Positions 1 to 11,435 of a DNA stretch of 64,000 nucleotides are shown piece after piece; positions within the stretch are counted from its first letter, which is position 1; each line of letters begins with the position of its first letter. The stretch covers positions 186,001 to 250,000 of the forward strand of contig CAWFCV010000010.1 in NCBI GenBank assembly GCA_963814435.1, given 5' to 3'. A program made the translations under genes and the position numbers. This stretch comes from JAEUPI01 sp963814435 (GTDB taxonomy: Bacteria; Pseudomonadota; Gammaproteobacteria; Burkholderiales; Burkholderiaceae_C). The notes under the pieces were generated by a model, which worked only from the letters and a program-made list of their open reading frames with translations, made no database searches and was not told the origin of the DNA.

Positions 1-43
1 ACAGCCCCACGACGACGATCAGCAGCGTGCCGGCAATGCGCAT
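1..43 (-). CDS. 5' end of an unidentified CDS, cut by the window edge
   Basis: A minus-strand ATG at position 43 opens a frame that runs off the left edge after 14 codons and reads MRIAGTLLIVVVGL. One arginine followed by a strongly hydrophobic run looks like a signal peptide or first membrane helix. It begins 12 bases past the zapE stop, so it would be the next gene of the same minus-strand series. Too little is visible to name a function, and the start could be fortuitous. Confidence 0.4.
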   Translation of the reverse strand, partial: MRIAGTLLIVVVGL

Positions 44-54
44 GGCGCCGATTG

Positions 55-1152
55 TCAGGTCAGCGCGGTGTCGACGCTGCGGCGCTCCGAATCCAGGTAG
101 TCGGATGACTGCATCTCCTGCAGTCGCGACGCCGTGCGACCAAACTCGTGCGCCAGCGGGCCTTCGGTGTAAAGTGCTTCGGCGGGCACCGCGGCCGACA
201 GGATGAGTTTCACCCGGCGGTCGTAGAGCACGTCGATCAGCAGCGTGAAGCGCCGCGCCTCGCTGGCCAGCCGCGGCGGCATCTGCGGCACGTCGGACAG
301 CAACACGGTGTGGAACTGCTGCGCCAGCTCGAGGTAGTCGTTCTGCGACCGCGGTCCACCGCACAGCGTCTTGAAATCGAACCACACCACGCCGCCCGCG
401 CGGCGGCGGCAGCGCAGCTCGCGCTGCTCGATGCGCAGCACCGGATCCTCATCACGCGCCTCGGCCAGTTGCTCGAACGCCCGCAACATGGCGGCATCGG
501 CCTGCGGGCCCAGCGGGCGGTGGTAGGTGGTCACTGCATGCAACGTGAGGCGCCGGTAGTCGGTGCCGGCGTCGACCGCGATGACCTCGAGCTTGTCCTT
601 GAGCAGCTCGATGGCCGGCGCGATGCGATCGCGGTGCAGCCCGTTCGGGTACAGATCGTCCGGATGGAAATTCGAGGTCGTGATGATCGACACGCGGTTG
701 GCGAACAGTGCCACCAGCAGCCGGTGCAGGATCATCGCATCGGTCACGTCGGAGACGTGGAACTCGTCGAAGCAGATCAGGCGGAAGCGCCGCGCGATGC
801 GGCGGCCGAGTTCGTCCAGCGGATCGGCCGTGCCTTTCAGATCCTGCAGCTCGCGATGCACCTCGCGCATGAACTCGTGGAAGTGCAGCCGCGTCTTGCG
901 CGTCAGTGGCACGGCCTGGAAGAAGCAATCCATCAGAAAGCTCTTGCCACGCCCCACCCCGCCGTGCATGTACACGCCGCGCGGAATCGGCGGGCGCACC
1001 AGCAGCTTGGTCACGGCGTTGCCGCGGCGCGCCTTGTAGTCGGCCCACTCGGTCTCACAACGCTCCAGCGCGTCGATCGCCCGCTGTTGCGCCGCATCGC
1101 TGCGATAGCCGCGAGCGACCAGCGTCTGCTCGTAGAGCTCGCGGACCGACAT
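55..1152 (-). CDS. zapE: Cell division protein ZapE (AFG1-like ATPase)
   Basis: A 365-residue P-loop ATPase of the AFG1/ZapE family. The Walker A motif GGVGRGKS lies near residues 64-71 and the Walker B region LICFDEFHVSDV near residues 127-138. The family-typical SIITTSNFHPDDLY and FDFKTLCGGPRSQNDYLELA segments follow. In Escherichia coli ZapE associates with the Z ring at the inner membrane and acts in division under stress or low oxygen. That role is transferred from the family. Length and start agree with homologues, and the frame is intact. It lies downstream of lpdA in the same orientation, separated by a tandem repeat, which is the common Burkholderiales order after the 2-oxoglutarate dehydrogenase genes. 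Confidence 0.95.
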   Translation of the reverse strand: MSVRELYEQTLVARGYRSDAAQQRAIDALERCETEWADYKARRGNAVTKLLVRPPIPRGVYMHGGVGRGKSFLMDCFFQAVPLTRKTRLHFHEFMREVHRELQDLKGTADPLDELGRRIARRFRLICFDEFHVSDVTDAMILHRLLVALFANRVSIITTSNFHPDDLYPNGLHRDRIAPAIELLKDKLEVIAVDAGTDYRRLTLHAVTTYHRPLGPQADAAMLRAFEQLAEARDEDPVLRIEQRELRCRRRAGGVVWFDFKTLCGGPRSQNDYLELAQQFHTVLLSDVPQMPPRLASEARRFTLLIDVLYDRRVKLILSAAVPAEALYTEGPLAHEFGRTASRLQEMQSSDYLDSERRSVDTALT

Positions 1153-1321
1153 CAGTCAGCGCCGGGCCGTTCCCAAGCTGACCGAGCGCCCCCTCGGGGG
1201 GCCGCGAACGCAGTGAGCTGGGGGGCAGTCATTCAGTCAGCGCCGGGCCGTTCCCAAGCTGACCGAGCGCCCCCTCGGGGGGCCGCGAACGCAGTGAGCT
1301 GGGGGGCCGTCATTCAGTCAG
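1152..1321. repeat. 81-bp tandem repeat (two copies plus 8 bp) with GC-rich hairpin
   Basis: Copy 1 spans 1152-1232 and copy 2 spans 1233-1313. They differ at a single base. A further TCAGTCAG follows at 1314-1321. Each unit contains the self-complementary block GCCCCCTCGGGGGGC and ends in a run of G. The array fills the whole gap between the zapE start and the lpdA stop, and the lpdA TCA (stop complement) lies in the third TCAGTCAG. In the lpdA-to-zapE transcript the C/G hairpins could act as a processing, stabilising or partial termination element. GC-rich intergenic repeats of this style are familiar in Burkholderiales genomes, but the class is not identified here. Confidence 0.85.
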
Positions 1322-2744
1322 ATGTTCAGCGCTCGCTTATCCACGGCCAGCGCAGCCTCCTTGGTCGCCTCGCTGAGCGATGGGTGGGCGTGGCAGATGC
1401 GCGCGATGTCCTCGGACGAGGCCTTGAACTCCATCGCCACCACCGCTTCGGAGATCAGCTCGGATGCGTAGGGCCCGACGATGTGCACGCCGAGGATCTC
1501 GTCGGTCGCAGCATCGGCCAGCATCTTCACCATGCCGGTGGTGTCGCCCAGGGCCCGCGCCCGGCCGTTGGCCATGAACGGGAAGGTGCCTGCCTTGAAC
1601 GCGCGGCCGGCAGCCTTGAGCTGCTCCTCGGTCTGGCCGACCCAGGCGATCTCGGGCGACGTGTAGATCACCCACGGGATGGTGTTGAAGTCCACGTGCC
1701 CATGCTGTCCGGCGATGCGTTCGGCCACCGCCACGCCCTCTTCCTCGGCCTTGTGCGCGAGCATCGGCCCGCGCACCACGTCGCCGACGGCCCACACGTT
1801 GGGCAGGTTGGTGCGGCACTGGTCGTCGACGACGATCGCGCCGCGCTCGTCCAGCGTCAGGCCGACGGCCTGCGGCTCGAGCCCGACGGTGTGCGGCACG
1901 CGCCCGATCGACACGATCAGCCGATCGACCTCGAGCGCGGCGGCCTCGCCCTTGGCGTTGGTGTAGGCGACGCTGACGCTTTTCTTGCCGCTCTTGACCT
2001 CGCCGACCTTGACGCCGAATTCGAGGCGCAGGCCTTGCTTGGTGAAGGCCTTGTGTGCCTCCTTGGCGATTTGCTGGTCGGCCATGCCCAGCAGCGTGGG
2101 CAGTGCCTCGAGCACCGTGACGTCGGCGCCCAGGCGACGCCAGACGGAGCCCATCTCCAGGCCGATGACGCCCGAGCCGATCACGCCCAGCCGAGCGGGG
2201 ACCGCAGGAATGCGCAACGCGCCGTCGTTGGAGACGATGCGGTCTTCGTCGAACGGCGCGCCGGGCAATGCCCGCGCCGACGAGCCGGTGGCGACGATCA
2301 CATGCCGCGCCTGCAGCGTCTCTTCGCTGGCGCCATACACCTTGATCTGGTAGCCGTCGGTACCGGCCTTGGCGAAGGCGCCGCGGCCATGGAAGAAGCT
2401 GACCTTGTTCTTCTTGAACAGGTACAGGATGCCGTCGTTGTTCTGCTTGACGACCGTGTTCTTGCGCTTGAGCATCGTCGCGACATCGATGCTCAGATCT
2501 TTCAGACCGATGCCGTGCTCGCCGAAGTGCTTGGCGGCATGCTCGTAGTTCTCGCTCGACTGCAGCAGTGCCTTGCTCGGAATGCAGCCCACGTTGGTGC
2601 AGGTGCCGCCTGGCGCGGGGCCCCCTTTTCGTTCTTCCAGTCATCGATGCACGCGGTGGCCAGGCCCAACTGCGCGGCGCGGATGGCCGCGATGTAGCCG
2701 CCCGGTCCGCCGCCGATGACGACGACGTCGAATGTCTTGCTCAT
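1318..2744 (-). CDS. lpdA: Dihydrolipoyl dehydrogenase E3 (one frameshift)
   Basis: E3 reoxidises dihydrolipoyl groups of the 2-oxoglutarate dehydrogenase complex with FAD and NAD+. The start at 2744 gives MSKTFDVVVIGGGPGGYIAA, the FAD-binding fold. After about residue 40 the frame breaks in a run of G (2621-2626 on this strand). Restoring one G joins it to the redox motif (G-T-C-T-N-V-G-C-I-P-S-K) and the remaining 424 residues. These include the NAD fold VIGSGVIGLEMG, the VSIGRVPHT and WAVGDV segments, and the C-terminal catalytic HAHPSLSEA region. The restored length is about 475 residues, normal for the family. The break sits in a homopolymer of an otherwise perfect gene, so a sequencing deletion is the best explanation. 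The gene follows odhB by 16 bases. Confidence 0.92.
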
Positions 2745-2760
2745 GGATTGTTAGAGGGGT

Positions 2761-4020
<1,260 letters not shown>

Positions 4021-4056
4021 TTGCTTTTCGCTTTTCTCTTGTTTGCGGTTCGTCTC

Positions 4057-6916
4057 TCACTTGCTGATCACGAAACCCTTCAACTTGCCGAAGGCCTGGT
4101 CCAGCAGGGCCTTCTGTTGTTCCTGGTGCAGGTGGGCGTAGCCGACTGCCGGCGAGGCTGACGCCGGCCGCCCGGCGTAGCCGAGCTTCTGGCCGTCGCC
4201 CATGTTCTCGTGGATGTAGTGCTGCACGAAGAACCACGCGCCCTGGTTCTGCGGTTCGTCCTGGCACCACACCACCTCGGTTGCGTCGGGGAAGCGCTTC
4301 ATCTCGGCCGCGAACGCCTTGTGCGGGAACGGGTAGAGCTGCTCGACACGAAGGATCACCACGTCCCAGGCCTTCTTCTCGTCGCGGCGCTTGATCAGGT
4401 CGTAGGCCACCTTGCCCGAGCATGCGATCACGCGCTTGACGTGGTCGGTCTCCACCTCGCTGCGCGACGGGCCGATCACCGTGCGGAACTCGCCCTTGGT
4501 GAACTCGGTCAGCGGCGAGGTCGCGTCCTTGGCGCGCAGCAGCGACTTCGGCGTCAGGATGACCAGCGGCTTGCGGAACTGGCGCACCATCTGCCGGCGC
4601 AGCAGATGGAAGATCTGGCTGGCCGACGTGGGCTGGCAGATCTGCATGTTGTTGTCCGCCGCCAGTTGCATGAAGCGCTCGAGCCGCGCCGAACTGTGCT
4701 CGGGGCCCTGGCCCTCGTAGCCGTGCGGCAGCATCAGCGTCAGGCCATTGACTCGGCCCCACTTGACCTCGCCCGAGGCGATGAACTGGTCGATCACCAC
4801 CTGCGCGCCGTTGACGAAGTCGCCGAACTGGGCTTCCCAGATCGTCAGCGTGTTCGGGTCGGCGCTGGCGTAGCCGTACTCGAAGCCAAGCACCGCCTCC
4901 TCCGACAGGATCGAGTCGATCACGACATAGGGCGCCTGCGTGTCGGCCACATGCTCCAACGGCACGTAGATGCCCGTGTCCCACTTCTCGCGATTCTGGT
5001 CGTGCAGCACCGAGTGCCGGTGCGTGAACGTGCCGCGACCGCAGTCTTCGCCCGACAGGCGCACGGCATAGCCGCTGGCCACCAGCGAGGCAAACGCCAG
5101 GTGCTCGCCCATGCCCCAGTCGACGTTGATCTCGCCACGGCCCATCGCGGCGCGGTCGGCGAGCACCTTCTCGACCAGCGGATGCACCTTGAAGCTGGCG
5201 GGCACCGTGGTGATGCGCTCGGCCAGACGCTTGATCTCCGCCAGCGGCAGCGCGGTGTCGGCCGCATCGGTCCACTTGCGGTTCAGGAACGGAGCCCAAT
5301 CGACCGCGTACTTGCTCTTGAAGTTGGTCAACACCGGATCGGCCGTGTGCCGGCCGGCGTCGAACGCGGCGCGCAGGCTCTTGACCAGCTCGTCGGGGCC
5401 CTGCTCGGCCAGCAGGCCCTGCGCCACCAGTTTGTCGCCGTACAGGCGCCGGGTGCCGGGGTGCTGGCCGATCTTCTTGTACATCAGCGGCTGCGTCAGG
5501 CTCGGCGTGTCCTGTTCGTTGTGGCCGAGCTTGCGAAAGCAGATGATGTCGACGACCACGTCCTTCTTGAACTGCTGGCGATAGTCGAGCGCGATCTGCG
5601 TGCACAGCACCACCGCCTCGGGATCGTCGCCGTTGACATGCAGCACCGGCGCTTCGATCATCTTGACCACGTCGGTGCAGTACAGCGTCGAGCGTGAATC
5701 GCGCGGGTCGCTGGTGGTGAAGCCGATCTGGTTGTTGATCACCAGGTGCACCGTGCCGCCGGTGTAGTAGCCACGCGTCTGCGCCAGTGCCAGGGTCTCC
5801 ATGACCACGCCCTGGCCGGCGAACGCGGCATCGCCGTGCACCAGCACCGGCAGCACCTGATCGCCCAGCTTGTCGCCGCGGCGATCCATGCGCGCCTTGA
5901 CCGAGCCCTCGACCACCGGATTGACGATCTCCAGGTGCGACGGGTTGAAGGCCAGCGACAGGTGCACCGCGCCGCCGGGCGTGGAAATGTCGCTCGAGAA
6001 GCCCTGGTGGTACTTGACGTCGCCGGACGGCAGGTGCTCGGGTGCGGTGTGATCGAACTCGGCGAACAGGTCCTTGGGCATCTTGCCCAGGGTGTTGACC
6101 AGCACGTTCAGGCGGCCGCGGTGGGCCATGCCGATCACGATTTCCTGCACGCCCTTTGGCGCCGGCGCGTTGCACCAGCTCATCCATCGAGGCGATGAAA
6201 CTCTCGCCGCCCTCGAGCGAGAAGCGCTTCTGGCCGACGTACTTGGTGTGCAGAAAGCGCTCGAGCCCTTCGGCTGCCGTCAGGCGGTCGAGGATGTGCG
6301 TCTTCTCTTCGGGACTGAAGCTCGGCTTGCTGCGGATCGACTCCAGCCGCTGCTGCCACCAGCGCTTCTCGGTCGGCTCGGTGATGTGCATGAACTCGGC
6401 GCCGATCGTGCCGCAATAGGTTTCGCGCAGCGCCTGCAGGATCTCGCGCAGCGTCTGCTGCTCGGCCTTCGTGAAGTAGGTGTTGGTGGCGCTGAAAGTG
6501 ATGTCCATGTCACTTTCGTTGAGATCGTAGAACGCCGGTTCGAGCTCGGGGATCTTCGGCCGCTCGGTGCGCTTGAGCGGGTCCAGGTCGGCCCAGCGGG
6601 CGCCCAGCGAGCGGTAGGCGGCGATCAGCGACTGGACATGGACCTGCTTGCGCGCGACGGCCAGCTCGGCACTGCTGGCCTTGAGCGCGAAGGCGTTGGC
6701 CTTGGCGCGTTGCGCGAACGATTCGACCACCGGGGCGTGCGCCACGTCGCGACTTTCCGAGCCGTCGACGGCCGGCACGTGCTGCAGGTTGTCGAAGTAG
6801 GTGCGCCAGTTGTCGGGCACGCTGCCCGGGTTGTCGAGGTAGGCCTCGTAGAGCTCCTCGACATACGGGGCGTTGCCCCCGAACAGGTACGAGTTCGACC
6901 TGTATTGCTGCATCAT
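4057..6916 (-). CDS. odhA: 2-oxoglutarate dehydrogenase E1 (one frameshift)
   Basis: The thiamine-diphosphate E1 component decarboxylates 2-oxoglutarate. The N-terminus MMQQYRSNSYLFGGNAPYVE and the segment PDNWRTYFDNL are typical of the family. A frame break at about 6150-6155 (AAAGGGCGTG where AAAGGCGTG is expected) separates SFIASMDELVQRAGAKG from VQEIVIGMAHRGRLNVL, a conserved block with the catalytic-site His-Arg. Removing one G gives about 952 residues, the normal size. Downstream, VHLVINNQIGFTTSDPRDSR and the C-terminal WCQDEPQNQGAWFF are intact. It is the first gene of the odhA-odhB-lpdA operon. The break is most likely a sequencing insertion, since this enzyme is central to metabolism. 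Also called sucA. Confidence 0.95.
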
Positions 6917-7158
6917 CTTCGCTCACCTTTCGCCCCGGTTTCCAGGGCTTCGATGGGTTCACACAACCTTCCGCGGCCCGGCTCGACCGGTTGGCGGACT
7001 AGCGACCTGCCTCGCCGACTTCTCACGCCGGCAAGGCGGACACGGAAAGGGCCTATGGCGTCATGGGCGGGGACTTTAGCACCCCAACCTGCACCGCAAC
7101 TGACATGAACTGGGCCGCAAAGGGGGCGCACTTGACGGCCGGTTGATCGGCCACGGCC

Positions 7159-7494
7159 ATGCACAGTATGCGCACGATGCCCTCGTCGATCATCTGGCTG
7201 CACGCGGACGCGCCGGTCAAACCGGCGGTGGGCGAGCGCTGCAACGGCTGCGGCGTTTGCTGCGCCAGTGCACCCTGTCCGGTCGGCATGCTGGTGAGCC
7301 GCCGGCGCGTCGGGCGCTGTCGGGTGCTGGCCTGGCATCCGGAGTCGCGACGCTACCGCTGCGCTCTCGTGCCGGCGCCGGACCCGGGAGCGCGGCGCCC
7401 ACCACCCCTGCGGCGCCTGCGCTCGTGGCTCGTGCGCCGCTGGATCGGCGCGGGCCACGGCTGCGATTCGTACGCAGAGGTCGGGCCTCTCTGA
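7159..7494 (+). CDS. Small cysteine-cluster protein, function unknown
   Basis: A 111-residue frame with an N-terminal cluster of five cysteines in about 15 residues (E-R-C-N-G-C-G-V-C-C-A-S-A-P-C). This pattern resembles the CxxCxxCC motif of the zinc/iron-chelating YkgJ-type family. The rest is rich in arginine and proline (RRYRCALVPAPDPG) and may be a short divergent version of that family. A second ATG five codons in (MRTMPSS) is an alternative start. It lies between divergently oriented odhA and the peptide-binding protein gene. No function can be assigned from sequence alone. Metal binding is an inference from the cysteine spacing. Confidence 0.6.
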   Translation: MHSMRTMPSSIIWLHADAPVKPAVGERCNGCGVCCASAPCPVGMLVSRRRVGRCRVLAWHPESRRYRCALVPAPDPGARRPPPLRRLRSWLVRRWIGAGHGCDSYAEVGPL

Positions 7495-7563
7495 GGGGAA
7501 AACCTGTTCGCCGAGGGTCCGGCGGCCTCTACGATGGCGTACTTTTCCGCCAAGGAGTTCCCC

Positions 7564-9136
7564 ATGAGACTGAAGGCCCTCTTCACGGCCGCGGCGTTCG
7601 CGCTGGCGGCCGCCCTGCCAGCCCAAGCCACCAATCTGCGCTGGGCCGCGCAGAACGACATCCTGACGCTGGATACGCACGCGCAGAACCACGCGACGAC
7701 CAACGCGATCCTGATGCACGCCTATGAAGGCCTGACCCGCTACAACGAAAAGTACGAGGTCGAGCCCTGCCTGGCCACGAAGTGGACCTATCATCAGCCC
7801 GACGCAGGTGCGATTCGAATTGCGCAAGGGCGTCAAGTTCCACGACGGCTCGCCCTTCACCGCCGACGACGTGGTCTTCAGCTTCGGCCGCATCAAGCAG
7901 CCGCAGGGCACGATGCAGATCTACGTCACCGGCATCAGCGACATCAAGAAGATCGACGACCACACGGTCGATGTGGTGCTCGGCGCACCCAATCCGATCC
8001 TGCTGCGCAACATCGTCGACTTCCGCATCATGAGCAAGGGCTGGTCGGAGAAGAACAAGACCACCAACGTGCAGGACTACAAGGCGAAGGAAGAGAACTT
8101 CGCGTCGCGCAACGTCAACGGCACGGGGCCCTACCGGATCCTCAGCTGGCAGCCCGAGGCGCGGGTGGCGATGGCCGTCAACGAAGGCTGGTGGGACAAG
8201 CCGAGGGGCAACGTCACGCAGGTGATCTACACGCCGATCAAGTCCGACTCGACGCGCGTGTCCGCGCTGCTCAGCGGCGACGTCGACATGGTCACCGACG
8301 TGCCCACGCAGGACATCGACAAGCTGCGCGCCGACAAGAAGCTCAAGGTGATCGACGGCCCCGAGGTGCGCACGATCTTCATCGCGCTCGACCAGGGCAG
8401 CAACGAGCTGAAGTACTCCAACGTCAAGGGCAAGAATCCGTTCAAGGACAAGCGGGTGCGCGAGGCGCTGAACCTCGCCGTCGATCGCGAGGCCATCAAG
8501 CGCAGCATCATGCGCGGCCTGTCGGTGCCGGCGGCCATCATGGTGGCGCCCGGCGTCAACGGCTATTCGACCGAGCTCGACAAGCCGCTGAAACCCGACC
8601 TCGATCGCGCCAAGAAGCTGCTGGCCGACGCCGGCTACCCCAGTGGGTTCGAGTTCCAGCTCAACTGCCCGAACAACCGCTATGTCAATGACGAGAAGAT
8701 CTGCGTGGCACTGGTGTCGATGTGGGCCAAGGTCGGCATCACCGCCAAGCTCGCGTCCGAGGGCATGGCCACCTTCATCCAGAAGGTGCAGAACTTCGAC
8801 ACCTCGGCCTACATGCTGGGCTGGGGCGTGGCCACCTACGACGGGCAGTACTCGGTGCAGTCGCTGATTCGCACGCGCACCAGCGGCGCCGACGGCAACT
8901 TCAACTTCGCCAAGGTCAGCGACGCCAAGGTCGACCAGCTGATCGACGCGATGAAGACCGAGACCGACGTCGCCAAGCGCAACGCGATGATCCGCGACGC
9001 GCTGATTCGCACGCGCGACGAGTTCCTGTTCATCCCGCTGCACCACCAGATCCGGCCCTGGGCGATGAAGCAGGGCGTGACCACCGTGCACCGCTCGGAC
9101 GACCGGCCGGAGGCGCGTTTCACTTCATTGAAGTAG
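7564..9136 (+). CDS. Periplasmic peptide/oligopeptide-binding protein, SBP family 5 (one frameshift)
   Basis: Substrate-binding protein of the DppA/OppA family. The ATG at 7564 follows AAGGAG and encodes a Sec signal peptide (MRLKALFTAAAFALAAALPAQA). The mature start NLRWAAQNDILTLDTHAQNH is typical. One inserted base near 7791 (tatcatc for tacatc) breaks the frame between CLATKWTY and ISPTQVRFELRKGVKFHDGS. The remainder is open to 9136, and the corrected length is about 523 residues. Family features are the VKFHDGSPFTADDVVFS block and the C-terminal IPLHHQIRPWAM. No permease or ATPase gene is adjacent, so it is an orphan receptor in this window, possibly sharing transporters encoded elsewhere. 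The ligand is unknown. Confidence 0.88.
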
Positions 9137-9146
9137 CCCGCGGCGC

Positions 9147-10388
9147 TCAGGCCAGCGTGTTCTTGACGATGCGCCCGCCCTGCACGATCAGGCGCAGGCC
9201 GGCGGGCCGCGTCAGCATCGACAACTCGCGCGTCGGGTCGCCCTCGACGACCAGCAGGTCGGCCCAGGCGCCGGCGACGAGCTCGCCGAGCTGCCCTTCC
9301 TGCCGCATCAGCTGCGCGGCGACCAGCGTGGCGCTTTGCAGCGCCTGCACCGGGTTCATCGCCTGCAACCGCAGGTCGAACTCACCCGACTGTCGATCGT
9401 GCATGTGGCCGAGCAGGTCGGTGCCGAAGACCACCGACACGCCCTCGGACACGGCCAGCCGCACCGCATCGATGCCGCGCTGCCCCACCGTGGCCAGCTT
9501 GTCGAGCATCGACGCCGACCAGCCCAGCCGCTGGCCCTCGTCGGACAACGCCGCATAGGTCGACAGCGTCGGCACCAGGTAGGCGCCTTCGGATCTCATG
9601 ACGCGGGCTGTCGCCTGGTCGATCAGGTTGCCGTGTTCGATCGAGCGCACGCCCGCGCGCACCGCCCGCGTGACTGCGCGTGGCGAATAGGCGTGCGCCA
9701 TGGCGTATAGGTTGGCCGCTGCCGCTTCCTCGCACGCCGCGCGCAGTTCTTCTTCGGAAAACTGGGTGCCCTCCAGCGGGTCCGTCGGACTCGCGATGCC
9801 ACCGCCGGCCATGATCTTGATCTGGTTGGCGCCGTTGCGCACCTGCTCGCGCACGGCGCGTCGCACCTCGCCCACACCGTCGGCGATGGCGCCGATCAGG
9901 CCGAGACCCGCGCAGGTGCAGAAGAACTCGCGCTGGCGCACACCCTTGGGCCTCATGTCGGCGTGTCCCCCGGTCTGTGAAACCGGAAAACCCGCCACGA
10001 ACAGACGTGGCCCCTCGAAGAGACCGCTGGCCACGGCCTCCTGCAGGCCGAAATCGGCCCCACCCGCGTCGCGCACCGTGGTGAAGCCGCGCAGCAGCAT
10101 GTCGCGCATGATGCGGCTCGATTCGGCGGTGATCAGCGACGGCGGCTTCAGCGCCAGGCTCATCAGGTCGTGCGAAGTCGCGGTGACGTGAACGTGCGCG
10201 TCGATCAGGCCTGGCAGCACGACGCGACCGCCACCGTCGACTCGCTGCGCGTCATCAACCTGTCGCGGCTCGGGCGTGATCTCGACGATGCGCCCCGACT
10301 CGACGATGATGCGCGACGCCGGCGCGACCCGACCGCGCCGGCTGTCGAACGGACGCACGTTGTCGATCAGCAGGCGTTGTGCATTCAC
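9147..10388 (-). CDS. Metal-dependent amidohydrolase (imidazolonepropionase/prolidase-like)
   Basis: A 413-residue amidohydrolase-superfamily protein. The metal-binding H-x-H (GLIDAHVHVTATSHD), a lysine-containing NQIKIMAGGG segment, the MAHAYSPRAV and RSIEHGNLID histidines, and a late aspartate in VVFGTDLLGH make up the expected binuclear metal site. The C-terminus LLVVEGDPTRELSML is typical of this group, which includes Xaa-Pro dipeptidases and related hydrolases. No signal peptide is evident. The start is GTG at 10388, overlapping the end of the upstream oxidoreductase gene by four bases, so the two are probably translationally coupled. The substrate cannot be predicted. The gene converges on the peptide-binding protein gene, 10 bases apart. 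Confidence 0.88.
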   Translation of the reverse strand: MNAQRLLIDNVRPFDSRRGRVAPASRIIVESGRIVEITPEPRQVDDAQRVDGGGRVVLPGLIDAHVHVTATSHDLMSLALKPPSLITAESSRIMRDMLLRGFTTVRDAGGADFGLQEAVASGLFEGPRLFVAGFPVSQTGGHADMRPKGVRQREFFCTCAGLGLIGAIADGVGEVRRAVREQVRNGANQIKIMAGGGIASPTDPLEGTQFSEEELRAACEEAAAANLYAMAHAYSPRAVTRAVRAGVRSIEHGNLIDQATARVMRSEGAYLVPTLSTYAALSDEGQRLGWSASMLDKLATVGQRGIDAVRLAVSEGVSVVFGTDLLGHMHDRQSGEFDLRLQAMNPVQALQSATLVAAQLMRQEGQLGELVAGAWADLLVVEGDPTRELSMLTRPAGLRLIVQGGRIVKNTLA

Positions 10389-11359
10389 GCGGCCGCTCCG
10401 ATGCGCCGGCGCGCGGCGTCGTACTCCGCTTTCAGTCTGGCCACCAGTTCACGCGTGGACAGCACCGCGTGCACGGCACCGATGCCCTGGCCGCAGCCCC
10501 AGATGTCCTTCCAGGCCTTGCGTGCGTTGCCGAAATCCATCTTCGTCGGGTCGCTGTCGGGCAGGTTGTCCGGGTCCATGCCGGCGGCGCGGATCGACGG
10601 CTTCAGGTAGTTGCCGTGCACGCCGGTGAACAGGCTCGAGTAGATGATGTCGTCGCTGGTGCTGTCGACAATGCATTGCTTGTACGCGTCGGACGCACGT
10701 GCCTCGACGGTCGCGATGAACGCCGAGCCGATGTAGGCGAAGTCGGCGCCCATCGCCTGCGCGGCGAGCACCGCGCCGCCATTGGCGATGGCGCCCGACA
10801 GGGCCAGCGGGCCGTCGAACCACTCGCGGATCTCCTGCACCAGCGCGAACGGACTCTTCACGCCGGCATGGCCGCCGGCGCCCGCGGCCACTGCAATCAG
10901 TCCGTCGGCGCCCTTGTCGATCGCCTTGTGGGCGAAGGTGTTGTTGATGATGTCGTGCATCACCACCCCGCCCCAGCCGTGCACCGCGTCGTTGACGTCG
11001 GTGCGCGCCCCGAGCGACGTGATCACGATCGGCACCTTGTACTTGGCGCACACCTGCATGTCGTGCTCCAGCCGCTCGTTGGTCTTGTGCACGATCTGGT
11101 TGATCGCAAAGGGTGCGGCCGGCGATTCGGGGTGATCACGATCCCACGCCGCGAGCGTTTCGGTGATCTCGGCCAGCCATTCGTCGAGCTGATCGGCCGG
11201 ACGCGCATTCAGCGCCGGCATCGAGCCGACGATACCGGCCTTGCACTGCTCGATCACCAGCTTGGGGTTGCTGATGATGAACAGCGGCGCGCCGATCACC
11301 GGCAGCGACAGCTTGGACAGCACAGGGGGCAGCGGCACGCGGGTCTCCACAGCGATCAT
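10385..11359 (-). CDS. FMN-dependent nitronate monooxygenase / 2-nitropropane dioxygenase family protein
   Basis: A 324-residue TIM-barrel flavoprotein. Typical segments are LPVIGAPLFIISNPKLVI at the N-terminus, VVMHDIINNTFAHKAIDKG, GLIAVAAGAGGHAGVKSPFA (flavin phosphate loop), ALSGAIANGGAVLAAQAMGADF, and IGSAFIATVEARASDAYK. Relatives oxidise alkyl nitronates or act as NAD(P)H:flavin oxidoreductases, and several are linked to fatty acid or CoA-ester metabolism. The neighbouring acyl-CoA dehydrogenase and etf genes fit the second context, but that is inference. The frame is intact. It overlaps the amidohydrolase gene by four bases (GTGA). Confidence 0.9.
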   Translation of the reverse strand: MIAVETRVPLPPVLSKLSLPVIGAPLFIISNPKLVIEQCKAGIVGSMPALNARPADQLDEWLAEITETLAAWDRDHPESPAAPFAINQIVHKTNERLEHDMQVCAKYKVPIVITSLGARTDVNDAVHGWGGVVMHDIINNTFAHKAIDKGADGLIAVAAGAGGHAGVKSPFALVQEIREWFDGPLALSGAIANGGAVLAAQAMGADFAYIGSAFIATVEARASDAYKQCIVDSTSDDIIYSSLFTGVHGNYLKPSIRAAGMDPDNLPDSDPTKMDFGNARKAWKDIWGCGQGIGAVHAVLSTRELVARLKAEYDAARRRIGAAA

Positions 11360-11435
11360 TGCAAACAGAGTGCGTCGGACAGGACGCCGCGTCCAGTCCA
11401 GGGCGGGACGGATTCATCGACGATGTCGCACAGGC

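Noticed and set aside
148..2697. An 849-codon open frame on the plus strand opposite zapE and lpdA
   Set aside because: It is antisense to two well-conserved genes, runs through the 81-bp repeat and has the Arg/Gln/His-rich composition of a shadow frame in GC-rich DNA.
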